Origin: Pycnopodia helianthoides
Lineage: Eukaryota > Echinodermata > Asteroidea > Forcipulatida > Asteriidae
Assembly: GCA_032158295.1 (NCBI GenBank)
Contig: CM063249.1
Coordinates: 18,168,416 to 18,232,415 of the forward strand
Direction of reading: 5' to 3'
Length of the DNA: 64,000 nt
The notes under the pieces were generated by a model. That model made no database searches, was not told where the DNA came from, and saw nothing but the letters and a program-made list of their open reading frames with translations. The stretch's first letter is position 1; each line of letters starts with the position of its first letter. The position numbers and the translations under genes were made by a program. This document shows, piece by piece, positions 1 through 13,700 of this stretch.

Positions 1-177
1 CCTCGAGTTGAAATGGTGTAAAAAAGGCCATTGTATTTGATACCCTTCCAGAGCACATTTTGTCAACATCCTAAAACATCAAATGACATCGCATTCCAAA
101 TATATGGGTCTGTACATTTTTGAGCAGGAACTTTTTTTAAAAGTTCATTCCTGGCTCGGCCACGACAAGTTTTGTGG

Positions 178-610
178 CGTATGGTGGCCGAGCGGATAAA
201 AGCACCGGACTCAAGCTCTGAAGTTTCTGTTCAGCAGAGTGTGGGTTCGAGTCCCTGTCGCGACACTTGTGTCCTTAAGCAAGACACTTAACCATTATTG
301 CTGCGTCCTTCGGATGGGACGTAAAGCCGTTGGTCCCGTGTGTTGTGTAATGCACGTAAAAGAACCCAGTGCACTAATCGAAAAGAGAAGGGGTTCGCCC
401 CGGTGTTCCTGGTTTGATTGGCAGCATATTGCGCCACCGCACCTTGTAAACCATTACATTGTGCTATGTAAAGGAATAGGTCTCAAACTTCAAAAAGCAG
501 CTCCACATATATACCTTGCAGGAAAATACTGACTGTTGAAGCGCCTTGAGCGTCACTGAGTGACGGATATGAGCGCTATATAAGAAGCCACTACTATTAT
601 TATTATTACT
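178..610 (+). repeat. tRNA-derived SINE, full length
   Basis: Begins with an A-box-like GTGGCCGAGCGG and B-box GGTTCGAGTCC of class II (Leu/Ser-like) tRNA, continues with a conserved body (GTCCTTAAGCAAGACACTTAACC) split here as GTCCTTAAGCAAG and ACACTTAACC, and ends GAGCGCTATATAAG plus an (ATT)n tail. At least seven relatives occur in the window. Confidence 0.85.
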
Positions 611-781
611 ATTATTCCTGAACTTAGACGACATTCAATCAAAAAGCATTGAATTTTACCTATCGACTCATTCAAAAACTTCTCGTTCGAAAGTACAGAC
701 CCATTTGTTGCTGATACCCAATGACATGAATGATGTCATGTTTCAAATTTCGCTCTGAAAGAGTATCAAATAAAATGATGT

Positions 782-1123
782 TTAAAGGTATTGTACACTT
801 TTGGTAACAGCTCAAAATCAGTGTCCACATTTTGTGTGATTAAACATATGCATGAACAAACAAACCTGTGAAAGTTTGAGCTCAATTGGTCATCGAGGTC
901 ACAAGAAAATAGTGAAAAGAGATCTTATGTGTTTTCTGTTTTTTCAAATTATCGCGCGCGCTAATTACTATTGTCTTACTCGTTTCTCAGAAACGATAGC
1001 ATTTTAGGCAGAAATATTTTAAGGAACCCTTTCTACCATGACTTACTTTAAATCATGTAAGTTATGTGTGAATCTGTGAACATTGTGTTTTTCGATCTTA
1101 CCAATAGTGTACAGGGCCTTTAA
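782..1123. mobile_element. TTAA-flanked MITE, family 1, copy a
   Basis: Starts TTAAAGGTATTGTACAC and ends GTGTACAGGGCCTTTAA: inverted ends flanked by TTAA on both sides. No coding capacity. A second copy is at 16027-16388. Confidence 0.75.
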
Positions 1124-1129
1124 AGTAAT

Positions 1130-1380
1130 GTAGCTTTAGAGAAAGGTAAATTTTCACCCAAAAGTTTGAATCTTAGAAAGGCTTCAATCAGGCATTTTAA
1201 TGCACACAATTCTATGCAACAAGGGTGTTTTTTCTTTGATTATTTTCTTTAAACTTGGATGACCCATTGAGCCCAAACTTTCACAGGGTTTGTTATTTTA
1301 TGCATATGTTGCCAAAAGTATACTCTGCTGAATTTATAAAGAGCAGTCATGAAGCTCTCATGGCTTTGAAATAATAGACC
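1130..1380. repeat. Truncated relative of the 61186 MITE family
   Basis: Shares CAACAAGGGTGTTTTTTCTT and TTTGTTATTTTATGCAT with the element at 61186-61574 but lacks intact ends. Confidence 0.5.
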
Positions 1381-1665
1381 GTGCAAGTTTCGTGCGTATT
1401 CAAACATTGTTGGGACCTCTTTGGTCCCACGTACATTGCTTTAACGCGTGAAGGAAACAAACTTGCGCACTGTACAATAGTGTACAGGGCCTTTTACATC
1501 ATTTTCAACGTGAGGCTAGATTTGTCCTCCACTTCCATAAGGACTCTCTATTGGGAAAATGAGTGTATCACAAAACTTAATTTGACTTTGGAGACCTTTA
1601 TCTTAAATCTAAAACTCATGTTGTATTAAAAAAAGTAACCATTGTCTTGTTTTGTTTTTGAACAG

Positions 1666-1793
1666 GGAAAAATGTAGTAGTGTTTTACGGATCGCAGACA
1701 GGCACTGCAGAAGAATTCGCAACACGGTTATCCAAAGATTCCCAGCGTTACGGCATGAAGGGAATGATTGCAGACCCAGAGGAGTGTGAGATG
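1666..1793 (+). CDS. POR: POR exon: FMN phosphate-binding loop
   Basis: Acceptor AACAG and donor GTGAGT flank the exon. It enters with two bases completing a split codon and leaves in phase 0. It encodes [18 protein letters not shown] and the following helix; SQTGT is the FMN phosphate loop. Confidence 0.95.
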
Positions 1794-4700
1794 GTGAGTC
1801 TCCTTCATGTATTGATGGTCCTTGTACCTGTCAACCTTCACTGTGGCGTGTCGTGGCCGAGCGGTCTAGGTCACCGAGCCCAAGCTCTGGTGTTGTCAGC
1901 AGCACAGTGTGGGTTCGAATCCCGGTCATGACACTTGTGCCCTTCAGCAAGGCGCTTGACCATAGTTGCTTCGTAATAAGTTGGGAAGGTGGTGCATTCT
2001 GCTCTACCAGCCAGGCTCCTAGTGAATGATACCCATGCCTACATCCTTACGGGCTGTGAAGGGGGGTAACCCTGTTTCAGCCCCAGGAGTAGGTGGCAAC
2101 GTGCCCCTGGTGTCAGTTGATTTGGGTCAACAGCCCAAATCGATTAAGTGTAGCCCTCACCTTGAAGTGGCCGTTTAGCCTTGTGAGTTAGGCGATATCT
2201 CATAAAAAAAACTAATAAAAAAAAACTGGCTTAACAGATCACCGGCCTGGTCTGTTTTGGGTTTTTTTTACCACGTGACAAATGTGTTTAGGATCCAATA
2301 ACTTGTTAAAACAGTTGCAAGACTGAACAAATACTGACAGTTCTGTACGACTGTAAAAGTCAGCATTATTTTGATTTATTGCAAACTATTAAAGGAAAAA
2401 CTAGCAATTGGTGTCCTTAACAATAGTTTGAAATATAGTTCAACTTCCAACGTGAGTTTTCTAAAAACATATGTTCTTGGCTGAGGGGTTAAGTTGTGGC
2501 TTTGTAAAAACAGCAACGATATTGACCCAAAATCACCCCTAAGTGTGGACAGACCCATTATTTAAAAAACTTCTGTGACCGTTACACTGAATCAGAGGAA
2601 GACATTATAAAAAAAAACATGCTGGTTTTAGCATTGATCATGCAGACTGCACGTGTTGCTGAAGTCAAACTTACTTAACATTAACTGTCCGTGACCTCCC
2701 CCTCCCCCCCAGCATAGTTACTGATTTTAAGGCATCCAACCTACCAGTAACTATCATATAATAGTCAGGCCTGGAATTTCATCTGGGAGAGGGCAAGGCC
2801 ATTTACATTTTGTATGGGGCACTTTCATTGGAAAATCTTAAAGTCTATCATGTCTATGAGAAAGCTTTGGCCTCCGTGGCCTCCGGGCCTATTCCGGGCC
2901 TATTGAGTGGTACTGTACGTTGTTTGTGATGGAATGCAGGCCTTGCGCTTACGCTTTTTGTAAAGTAGCCCACCGGGCCAGTAAACTGTGCATTTTACTT
3001 GCCCCCAGGAAGTTTTAGTAGCCCATCAAACAGGAATTGCCATAAATGTAATGTTCTGATGTGTTAATGTTAACGATCACAACCAGTAAGTTTAATGATC
3101 AAATGAAGTTATATTCACACACTCAATAATGGTTAACACATTTGATACATTAATTATTCACATCTGAAAAGGAAGAAATGAGCATTTTAAACAAGTAGGT
3201 TGCACAGTTTTTAGTAGCCCACAGGGCAAGTTGAGAAGTGGTGTTTACTAGCCCATAGCATTTTTTACTAGATAATGTACGCCGGGCTAGTGTTAAGGGC
3301 GAGCCCTGGAATGTCCAGACCTGATTCATTTTGACTGTTTGGTCAGACTGATTTATGATTTACACTATCCAGCACTAAACATAGATGCTCAGAGCTTTGT
3401 AGGAAAAATAAAGGAGAAAAAAAAAGAAGAATGCAAATACTGTATGTTCTTATGTCTGTTTAATAAAAAAGAACACAGGCTTTTCTTTTAAAATCAGTTA
3501 AAAAAATGAGAAAGAAACGGGAAAAAAAACATGGCATCGTCTCAATTTTCACCTATAACATGATGCATTCATTGCGCTGGAGGGCTCATAGCTCAAAGGT
3601 TTTTACTTGACCAAGATCTTGTTTTTTAACAAGACCATAATCAAAACGACAAAATGTTGTTTTCATTTGACGAGGCCATATTCAAAATGGAAAAAAAAAA
3701 AAAGAAATAAAAATAATAATAGTCTGGGCAGTTTAACAATGTAAACTGTTTTGATTCGAAGAGAACATTGATCTTAATTTGTCTTACGTGTAATGGACCC
3801 TGATACTCAACATTCCAACATCGTTTAAAATTGTTCATATTAAAACTACAACACAGTGAAATATTATTATTCTTGTAAATAAATGCAATACTATTTAGAC
3901 TTATCCAGTTCAAAGTTCACTGGCCCGACACACCACAATCATAAAATCACTGGCCTCAGGTCTGCAGGCCAGTGTAAATTTCAAGCATTGAATAATTTTT
4001 TTAAAAAGTGACTCCTGAACATTTGTTTCTCTCTTCTTTCTCGTAGGAGGACCTGTCAAGGCTGAGTGAAATTGAGAACTCCATGGCCATTTTCTGTTTA
4101 GCCACGTACGGCGAGGGTGACCCCACAGACAATGCTCAAGAATTCTTCGACTGGCTTCACGAGGGCTCGGTCGATTTTGGCGGCCTCCGATACGCTGTGA
4201 GTGTCATTTACAGTCGTAGCTATTACCCAAACCAATCACCCCCCCCTGTTCCATATTTATTGCTAATGTGTGTGTGCACTCAAACAGCGCCCTCACCGTG
4301 GTCGAGGCTCTATGTGTATCTGCTTGGATGAAGGTGTCATTACATTAGTGTGACAACACAGAGTTATATAATGCTTCTATTCACTGCTGTCCCCAATTTG
4401 AGGCTCTTATTATTGCTGTATCTTCAAGGAGATAAGAGAGTTTGTAAAAATGGCTTTTGAACAAAAAGCTTTCTGTTGTGTAAGAATGTGTGCTTCACTC
4501 TGGAGTGGTCAAACAATGTGGTTAGCAGCGGTTGTTTTTTGTCCGATAAATTTGGTAACGAAAGGGTTAACTATCAAGGGAATTTGGAACTGGGTTTGAA
4601 GTTTGTTTTAGGTTGAATGGTTAACTGGTTAAACATCCCAACTTGTACTGAAGAGATAATGAATGACTTAGTTGTGTTTGTTTATTTACAGGTATTTGGC

Positions 4701-7700
4701 TTGGGTAACAAGACCTATGAGCACTACAATGCCATGGGTAAATACGTGGATACCAGACTAGAGGAGTTAGGAGCAGAGAGAATCTATGAGTTGGGTCTCG
4801 GTGATGATGATGGAAAGTAAGGAGCATTCAAAGGGTTGATAGGGGTTTGTGGTTAGGGTCAGGTGGAGGGTTTGGCAGGGGTCGGAAAGGGTTTGGGTAG
4901 GTTCGGGGAAGGGTTTGGGGTAGGTTCGGGAAGGGTTTGGGGTCAGGTTCAGGGAAGGGTTTGGTGGTTCGGAAGGTTTGGGCAGGGTCAGGAAGGGTTT
5001 GGGCAGGGTGGGAAAAGGGTTTGGGTGGGTTCGGGAAGGGTTTGGGCAGGGTCAGGAAGGGTTTGGGCAGGGTCGGAAAAGGGTTCGGGAAGGGTCTGGG
5101 CAGGGGGAGGGGGAAAGGTTTGGTAATTAAGAAAATAATAATACTAAAAATATTTTACAAAATTATGGGATTTTGCTAATCACAAGGCGGTACAAACAGG
5201 CCACTCAAGGTGATGGCTAAAAATGGAGGAAAAAAGATAAAAGGAGAGGAAATAAAAAAGTATAAAGATGGCTGTTGATATTGCAGTTGAATTGGGACAG
5301 GTTATAAGAGGCAGGGAAGCAGAATACAGGTAGTGAATTCCAACGTCAGGCAGAACGTGGGAAGAAGCTTATTGAGTACCACTTTACCAATTTATGAGCA
5401 CTTTATAAGGGTTCACAAGGTGCTGCGGCGCATTCAGCAGCCACTGCCAGAAACACCGGGGCAAACCCCCTCCCTCACTTAGCGATAAGTGTAACTGGGT
5501 TCTTGTATATGGGCATTACACAACACACGGAACCTACGGCTTAACGTCCCATCCGAAGGACAAAGCAATTATGGTTAAGTGTCTTGCTTAAGGACACAAG
5601 TGTCAAGACCGGGACTCGAACCCACACTCAGCTTGTTAGAATCACCAGAGCTTGAGGCCGGCGCTCTTTAACTGCTCGGCCACGACACGCCACAAGAAGT
5701 TTATGCAGTAAGGAATTCCATTGTAGAAATAACGCAAACATGGTGAGTTTTTTTTTAACGTTCGCATTTAATCTCGTTTTGCAGTATGGAAGAGGACTTT
5801 GTAACATGGAGGGAGCAGTTCTGGCCAGCAGTCTGCCAACAATTTGGCGTTCAAGCCACTGGTGACGAATCAAGGTAGTAACTCCTAAACCTTTTTTTAT
5901 TTCTCCCTTCCAACTATTTTGTAGGAAATGACCCTCTTCCCACTTAGAAACTGATCACCACGTTTTTGTGGTTTGTGTTTCGTGGTGTTTGTGCAGCTCA
6001 GATTAATGTTGTGTGGCTGTACTTGATCTGGAAATAACATAATTATCCATTTATCCTTCCTTGACTTTCGAAAAAAAGTTTTTTTCAACTTTGTTAAAAA
6101 TAGACCATGCATTTGTGTTGGACTTGTCTGTTATTGTTTATTTATGCTTCTTTTATATTTCATTTTAATTTAGTAACTTATTGAGCTGATATTTATGTAC
6201 TTCTTTAATTATTCGTATATATTACCCTCAATTATAGCATTTTTAATTGCCAGATTTATTTTTAACTTCTCATACTACTTGTATTTTATATGTAAATTTG
6301 TTTTGTCAAGTATAAACCACAAGGAAATTTTTTTTTTTTTGGTAAAATTAATCTAAAGATTGGATGAACAGGCTTTTGAGTCGCAGTGTTTTCACTTTTG
6401 TTCATCCTGGCCATCTTCGATTGGATTGTCTTTACTCGGCTTGTTGAACTCTCTCCAACTTCCCCTTTTCTCAGTCCGCTCCCCTTCTATACTTTCTTCA
6501 TCCCCGGCCCTATCTCTACCCCATCTCATTCTTACCTACTGTACCTCTATAATAAACATCTATTCTTTTTTCGATTGGTATTTGTTATACTATTCATCTT
6601 GACTGTCCTTGATGTATGACATTTCTTACTTTGTACACATGTTTGTACTTTGAATGTTGTTGGCCGAATAAATACAATTCATCTTGACTGTCCTTGATGT
6701 ATGACATTTCTTACTTTGTATACATGTTTGTACTTTGAATGTTGTTGGCTGGATAGATAATAATAATAGTAAAAATGATTAATACCATATGCCCTAGACT
6801 TGTCTGATATTGTTGTTGCACAGATATGATTTTTATCAATTTTTGATATGAATAAAGGGGGCACATCTTTCGTCTCCCTTGTGTTTACCTCATTTACTTT
6901 TTGGAGTCATTTACTGCAATAAAATGTCTTTATAACAATTTGAGTTCTGATTTTGATGTGTGTATTGGTTTAGCCTGATTCTTGCCGTTTTTGACGGTTA
7001 CTGGCTTCTGTTTATTCTATCTCGTTTGGAAGTTAGATACAAATTCTAACATATTTGCCTCTCTTTTGCTTTGACTGCGGTGCGATGGTGTAATCCATTG
7101 TGCATGTATGGCTTGAACTGTTTTGTTCATGTCGTATGATCATGCACCCTGCTTTTGTGATGTGTTTTTACATTTTTGTAACTTTTCATCCAACCTTGTA
7201 AGATTTTTGTTTTGTTTTACACTCTTCTTATTGCTCTGTATTGCACTATTTTACTATTTTGGGTAGTGTTTTAACAGGGCCTTTTATAGCAGGTTTAATA
7301 CTGATAAGGTTGCCATTTCAAAAATAAATCAATAAATCAAATCAAATCAACTCTCAAAACTTGTTCAGCTGCTAATTGTTTAAAATTCTTGGTTTAATGT
7401 GGTAATTATGATACAAAATTTATCGTATGCCCTGTGTCGTGTCTTGCCTGTCAAAAAAAGCCGTGGAATGCGCAAAGGTCACTCTTTTTTTGTAAACAAG
7501 TTGACATTGTCTATTTTAAAACCGTTTTAAAAGTAAAATGAGGTCGGAAGGTTTAGCCAAACATTTTACTGTTCCAAATGGAAGCCTGTTTCATTTTACA
7601 TGTATTTATTGTGTACATGAGTTTTTTTTTAGAAAATGAAATATTGACAACCTTGAACCCACATTTTGTCCACAGTATCCGTCAATACAGCCTCCAGGTA

Positions 7701-10700
7701 CAAGATGAGCTGCCATCTGAGAAGGTGTTCACTGGAGAAGTGGCTAGGCTGGGATCGTTCAGAACACAGAAACGGTGAGTGATAACAAAAAATTTAAGAC
7801 ATTTTTTCGGGGCTATACTTTTGAAGGCAATGATGCCCTTGTACTCTTTTTGACTTTTCTTTTAAAGGCAAAGTATACCTTTGGTTTTTGGAACTGTTCG
7901 ATTGTGTTTAATCTTATATAAATGTAGATATAACAAAAAAATAACCTGTGAAAATTTCATTTCAAAAGGTGGTAGCGCTTTTTAGATATTGCAAAAAAAC
8001 TGGAGCAGTTATGACCAGAGAATAATCCCTTAATAGGAATACACAATCTGAAAAAAACGTGTTTTTTTTCTCAAATTCAACTTTTGGGGGATAAAAACTG
8101 ACATCTTTTTCATATTCACAGTATTTTAAATTGAAATATTTCTCAAAATACTTTATACTATCGAAAGTTGCTTTACTTCTAACCAAGTCAGTTTGATTGC
8201 CATTAATTTTTAGAGTCATTACCAATCGTATACCTTCCCTTTAAGTGTCATGCCTGGTGTGAATAACATGTCAGTACGTAGTAAAAAAAGTGATGGTAGT
8301 TTTCTGTTTTTGAATTCTTCGGACATTGATTTCTCAAATTTTTCCTGATATCAGGTTTTTCTCAAAATCTGCTTAACCCTTCCAATTTTTTTTAAGGGAG
8401 AAAGAGATAGTCCATATTTATTTCCAAACTGTACTGTAGTGTTTCTAGTGATGCACAGAGTCTGAATTGTGTAACATCTGAGAGATTTGGTTCTAGAATA
8501 AGGTGGAAACCCAGATCAGCAAACCATTTTTTTCAGGAATTTTCACATTGGGCAAAATTCATCCTTATTAATTTTTTTTTTTTTTTCCAGTCCGTTTGAC
8601 GCCAAGAATCCATACCTGTCACCCGTCATCATCAACAGGGAACTACACAAGGGAGGTGAAAGGTCATGCATGCACATCGAGTTTGACATCACCGACTCCA
8701 AAATCAGGTCAGCGCAATGGTCGTAAACGTCCTCTTGTTCTTCGGATGAATGCCACCTGTTGTCTTTAGTGGCTTAACTCTGTACATGTGGTTACCAAAT
8801 TGTTCTGACATTAGAAAAAAACACCCGCTGATGACCGAGTTGTTTAACCACTCAAGCGTGAAGCACATTTTGCTGCCACAACAGCACTCTTGTGTTTTGA
8901 CTTTCGAGGTCATTTTTACAAATTCTATCTCTGTACCTCATACATATTCATGAGGAGAGACAAATTTTCACTGGTCTATTCACCATGCTATGGACAGATG
9001 CTATTTTTGGCTGTTTACCAAGCGTGTGCAACAGTGTTCATGCACAGGGTGAATATGCATAGCAGATCCATGATTGTTTGGTAAAGCGCATGCCTAGTAG
9101 ACTGTCCCTTTGGACGCCCATGCAACAGTCTACTACGCATGCGCTTTCCCTAAGCAATCGCTGAACTGGGGTGTAATACGCATGTGCAAACATTTCCCTA
9201 GCTACATACACATGAAAAGATGGCGGCACGCGTAAATATCAATCTGCGCTTTTTGTCTTTTCCGCCCACAGTGGTCGGTGCCGGAAAAACCCGCCCGGCA
9301 CTCAGGATTCCCCAACCACCAGTGGCAGAATTTTCTCTGTTTCCGACCACCCAATCTTTCCAAACTTTTGAATTACACTTGCAATTTTCCTTTCAAAGGT
9401 TTTCAACGAATTATAAATTTGGTATTTACTTTTACCAGTAAAATGGTGTCCGAAGCCATTAATTTTGAGGCCTCTCTTTGATTTGAGTCTATTTATATGA
9501 TCTACCATGTAACTGATCCATCTCGCAATGGTTTCCAGGGAAGCATTTTTCCACCACTAAAAAAATCCTGGGCAGAACCCTGGTTGATGCTCCCAAAAAT
9601 GTTGGCATTATTTCGAGCTGCAAAATTGAAACAAACTGAAAAAATTTGCACATCATTCATTTATGAGTTTAGGTCTAACATTTATATTTTTGCTGTTTTT
9701 TTTTTTGTGTCCTTTCTAGATATGAGGCTGGTGACCATGTGGCTGTATTCCCAACCAACGACCCTGTCTTAGTGGACAGGATAGCTGAGCTGCTGGGGGA
9801 AGATATGGATGTAGTCATGAGTCTAAACAATGTAGACGGTAAGAGGCCTTTTTCACCCTCTCTTGCGTTAAGTTAACAATTCTGTATCAGAATTTCAAAG
9901 CCTTTTGTTGTTGATTCCATGTTTTGAGGTGTTTTTCGTTCTTGAAGAAAAAACAACAACATTTAAGTTGGAATTGTGAAATAGGAAATACAATCTAGGA
10001 AGGTTTGTGGAAACACCAGTCACATAAATTCTTTGTCTCTCTGCCCACGCGCAAATCCTCGTCGCAGGATCCTGTTTAAGCTTTCCGACCTTCACGATTC
10101 ATGGAACCACCCACAGTATTTGTCCAGGCTGCATGCATCCGACTCTGGCTTTCTCCTGAAGACGGTCAGGGCATACTGATCAAAGCAATGAGTTGTTACA
10201 CCACCGGCTCTTCTCAGAATCACCACAATTCACAAGAGAGACTCATGCACATGTTGTTAACACAAACCTTACTAGAAAAAAAATTAAAATAAATGCAACT
10301 TGATCTTAACATTTGAATCGGAATCATATTTTATTTGCTCGCTTGGATCGATTAAATTGATGCCTTAAATTTACTACGAACAAATGCCAATGTTTTCCAT
10401 GTAACTGTTTGTTTCTTCTTTTATCTTTGTGGAGTTTTTGCCTTAGAATTCTCTTTTGTATACTTGTAGATTACGCACTTTGTTAACTTGTTGGGATGGT
10501 TCTTTTGTGCCTCTTGTTTGTTTTTCTTCTATGGTCGCCTTGCCAGTTAGTTCAGAGTTTTTTCAGCATAGGTAGGGTTAGAGGCGTCTGTCCCCTGAAA
10601 AGATCCAAACATTACTGATGCCAGCGGGGTTAAGCTTGTGTAATAAGTAACTGTTAGTTCTCTGCTGGCTGGACAGACGTATCCCCATACTGTGGTATGG

Positions 10701-13700
10701 GCACTGGACTGGTGACCAGTCTTGTTTCTTGATCGTATTCTTTCATTCTGTGCATTTTGAAACGTGTTATGCGCTTTTGACCAGTTTTGTGTAAGGGGCG
10801 CAATATAAATCCTAAATTATTATTTTTTAATATTATTTGTACGCCATGATTTTTCCTCATCAAAATTTAAAAAATAATCTTGTTTTTTTTCCCCCATGCT
10901 AGAGGATGCCAGCAAGAAGCACCCATTCCCCTGTCCCTGCACCTATCGCACTGCCCTCTCCCACTACCTGGACATCACTTCAATACCTCGCACCAACGTC
11001 ATCAAGGACATCGCTGAGTACGCTACCGACCAGAAGGACAAAGACTTCCTGCTGCTGCTGTCGTCGTCGACGCCCGAGGGAAAGGTAAAGTTGAGGGCGC
11101 TGTTCTGTACAGCTCATGATTGAAAATGCTCTACAGTACAGATTCAACCATGGATTTACCCTGTTTTTTAATGCAAAGATGCCATTCTATATACAGAAAC
11201 TGGTTTTTTTTTGGTGTTGGACAAAGTCATCCTATTTTGATGAAAGGTAAAGTTGAGGGCGCTGTTCTGTACAGCTCATGATTGAAAATGCTCTACAGTA
11301 CAGATTCAACCATGGATTTACCCTTTTTTTAATGCAAAGATGCCATTCTATAGACAGAAACTGTTTTTTTTGGTGTTGGACAAAGTTGTCCTATTTTGAT
11401 GAAATATTTGATTTTTGAGAGATTTTTCCCTCATGGGTGGTCTTGTGTGAAGTGGGCGTGGCTTACAGTGGAATTGCGCCACTGAAAAACATGATGCAGA
11501 TTTATTGAATGTATTTATGCTTTATATCAATATTCTAATTTATTCTTGTTGTTGCTTATTACTATTGTCATTCACTTCATAAACTTTATTGAAACAATTT
11601 TTGTGAATGTTATTATTTGTCTTGTGTGAAGTGGGCGTGGCTTACAGTGGAATTGCGCCGCCGAAAAACATGATGCAGATTTATTGAATGTATTTATGCT
11701 TTATATCAATTGTTCTAATTTATTCCTGTTGTTGCTTATTACTATTGTCATTCATATATTTTCTTGATATATTTTTGTTAAGCGTTATTATTTGTCTTCT
11801 GTTCTTGTTTTTAATTTTGGGGGGAACAAAGAATAATTGACAAGATCAGGATAAAAAAAAAATGGGACCTCCGGATTACAGTGCCGGCTCTTTATCATCT
11901 GAGCTTTGTAGCCAGTTTCCCCTGTAGGCAATCTCCCAATGTTTTGAGGGTCGATATATTTCTTTGTTCTCTCCAAAAATCACATTCAAATTGACCCAGT
12001 CAGTTACCTGTGTGGACTATTACCAGTTCTTGTCTGTAATAATTAAAAATTTGTGTTTCTGACTGTAGAAAGAGTACAGCGAGTGGGTGATTCATGATCA
12101 CCGTAGCATCGTAGCCATCCTAGAGGATCTTCCATCGCTCAAACCCCCTCTGGATCATCTCTGTGAGCTCTTACCGCGCCTGCATGCACGCTACTACTCC
12201 ATTTCCTCATCACCAAAGGTAAGGTCCCTCTGGAATTTCAATAGCAAATGTTGCAATTAGTCGTTTACATAAGGTCCTCTCACCAGCTAGTACTTCAACA
12301 TACTTTTTCAACTTCAACATACTTTTTCAACTTCAACATACTTTTTCAACTTCAACATACTTTTTCAACTTCAACATACTTTTTCAACTTCAACATACTT
12401 TTTCAACTTCAACATACTTTTTCATTATGTGCTTTACTGTATGGTATAAAATACTAATAAATTAATTATTTCGTTTACTTATTTTTTGGTTAACTGTTTA
12501 GCTTGTTTTGATTTCCTGTACAGCATTTTTTGAGATTTTTTATGTAAAATGCTTTATGAAGCATAAATTATCATTATTCTTTTAATGTATTCAATTACGT
12601 TTATCGGTGGCTGGTTGTTGGTTGATGCTAGAGGACCAGCCACAAGGGAGCGTTGAGCCTGCTATGAACTGTACCTGACCTGTGCCTGTGTCTTGTTCCT
12701 TTGCTGACTGTGGTCTCGCACCGTAGCACCGACGCTAAACTACACTTTTATGGGCAACTGGATATTTTGTCACCTCCATTTCATACCGAAACTATTTCCT
12801 TCAGTCCTCAACACCAGCCCATCCCATTCATTGTCTTAGATTGTTAATAATGTTACTGTTGTTTGTCTGTTTTCATTTTCGTGTTGAGGTCATGCTCCAA
12901 CATACCAGCATTTAAGAGACAAAAAAAAACAACATCTGATGGCCATAGCATTGAAATAGTTACTTAAAGTTATTTGTTTTCAATGTCAGGATTTCTTGTA
13001 GGCACACATTGAGCATTTTTAACGGACATGTGTGCCCTATAAATGTACATTATTATTATTATTATTATTGATGGGATTCTGAAGAAATGTGAAATGGATT
13101 TGTCACTCAGCAGGCCCGATTTGTTGGTTTATTCGCATCCAAGCAGCTTTGTGGCATGAAGTAATCCTTATTGTTACTTGATTGTCAAACAGGAATACCC
13201 AACGAGTATCCATATCACAGCAGTTCTCACCAAGTACTCCACGCGCATAGGTCGCCAGGTCAACGGGGTGGCCACCTCCTGGCTGAAGGGGAAGGTCCCC
13301 AACGGCCCCCAGAGCTCGCCGACCGTGCCCATCTACGTCAGGAAGTCACAGTTCCGTCTGCCGTTCAAGCTGGCCACACCCGTGATCATGGTGGGGCCGG
13401 GGACCGGATTCGCCCCATTCCGTGGGTTCATTCAAGAGAGACACTTTGCCAAGACAGAAGGTACGGTACTGGAACTGCGTCCCTGAAACCTTAATTATTG
13501 GGTTTCATCGTGGTTCTCTTTTAACTCGCTTCCCCGTGATAAAATAAACCTTTATTTTGCTTACAACATTGACCACCATTTTGGTATTGGGGCCTGACTA
13601 TTGCAAAATAAAACAGCTCATCTTCAATCGGCGAAGGCTTGCGTCCGTGGCCGCCTTGCCCTCGATTTGTAATGGGGGCGCATTCCTGGCGTCGCCGCCA

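Noticed and set aside
4863..5179. Glycine/valine-rich open frames over the G-rich array
   Set aside because: They follow the repeat period, occur in more than one frame and lie in a POR intron.
12248..12457. Open frame with repeated [17 protein letters not shown]
   Set aside because: Product of a 19-bp minisatellite in an intron; no initiation or splice context.
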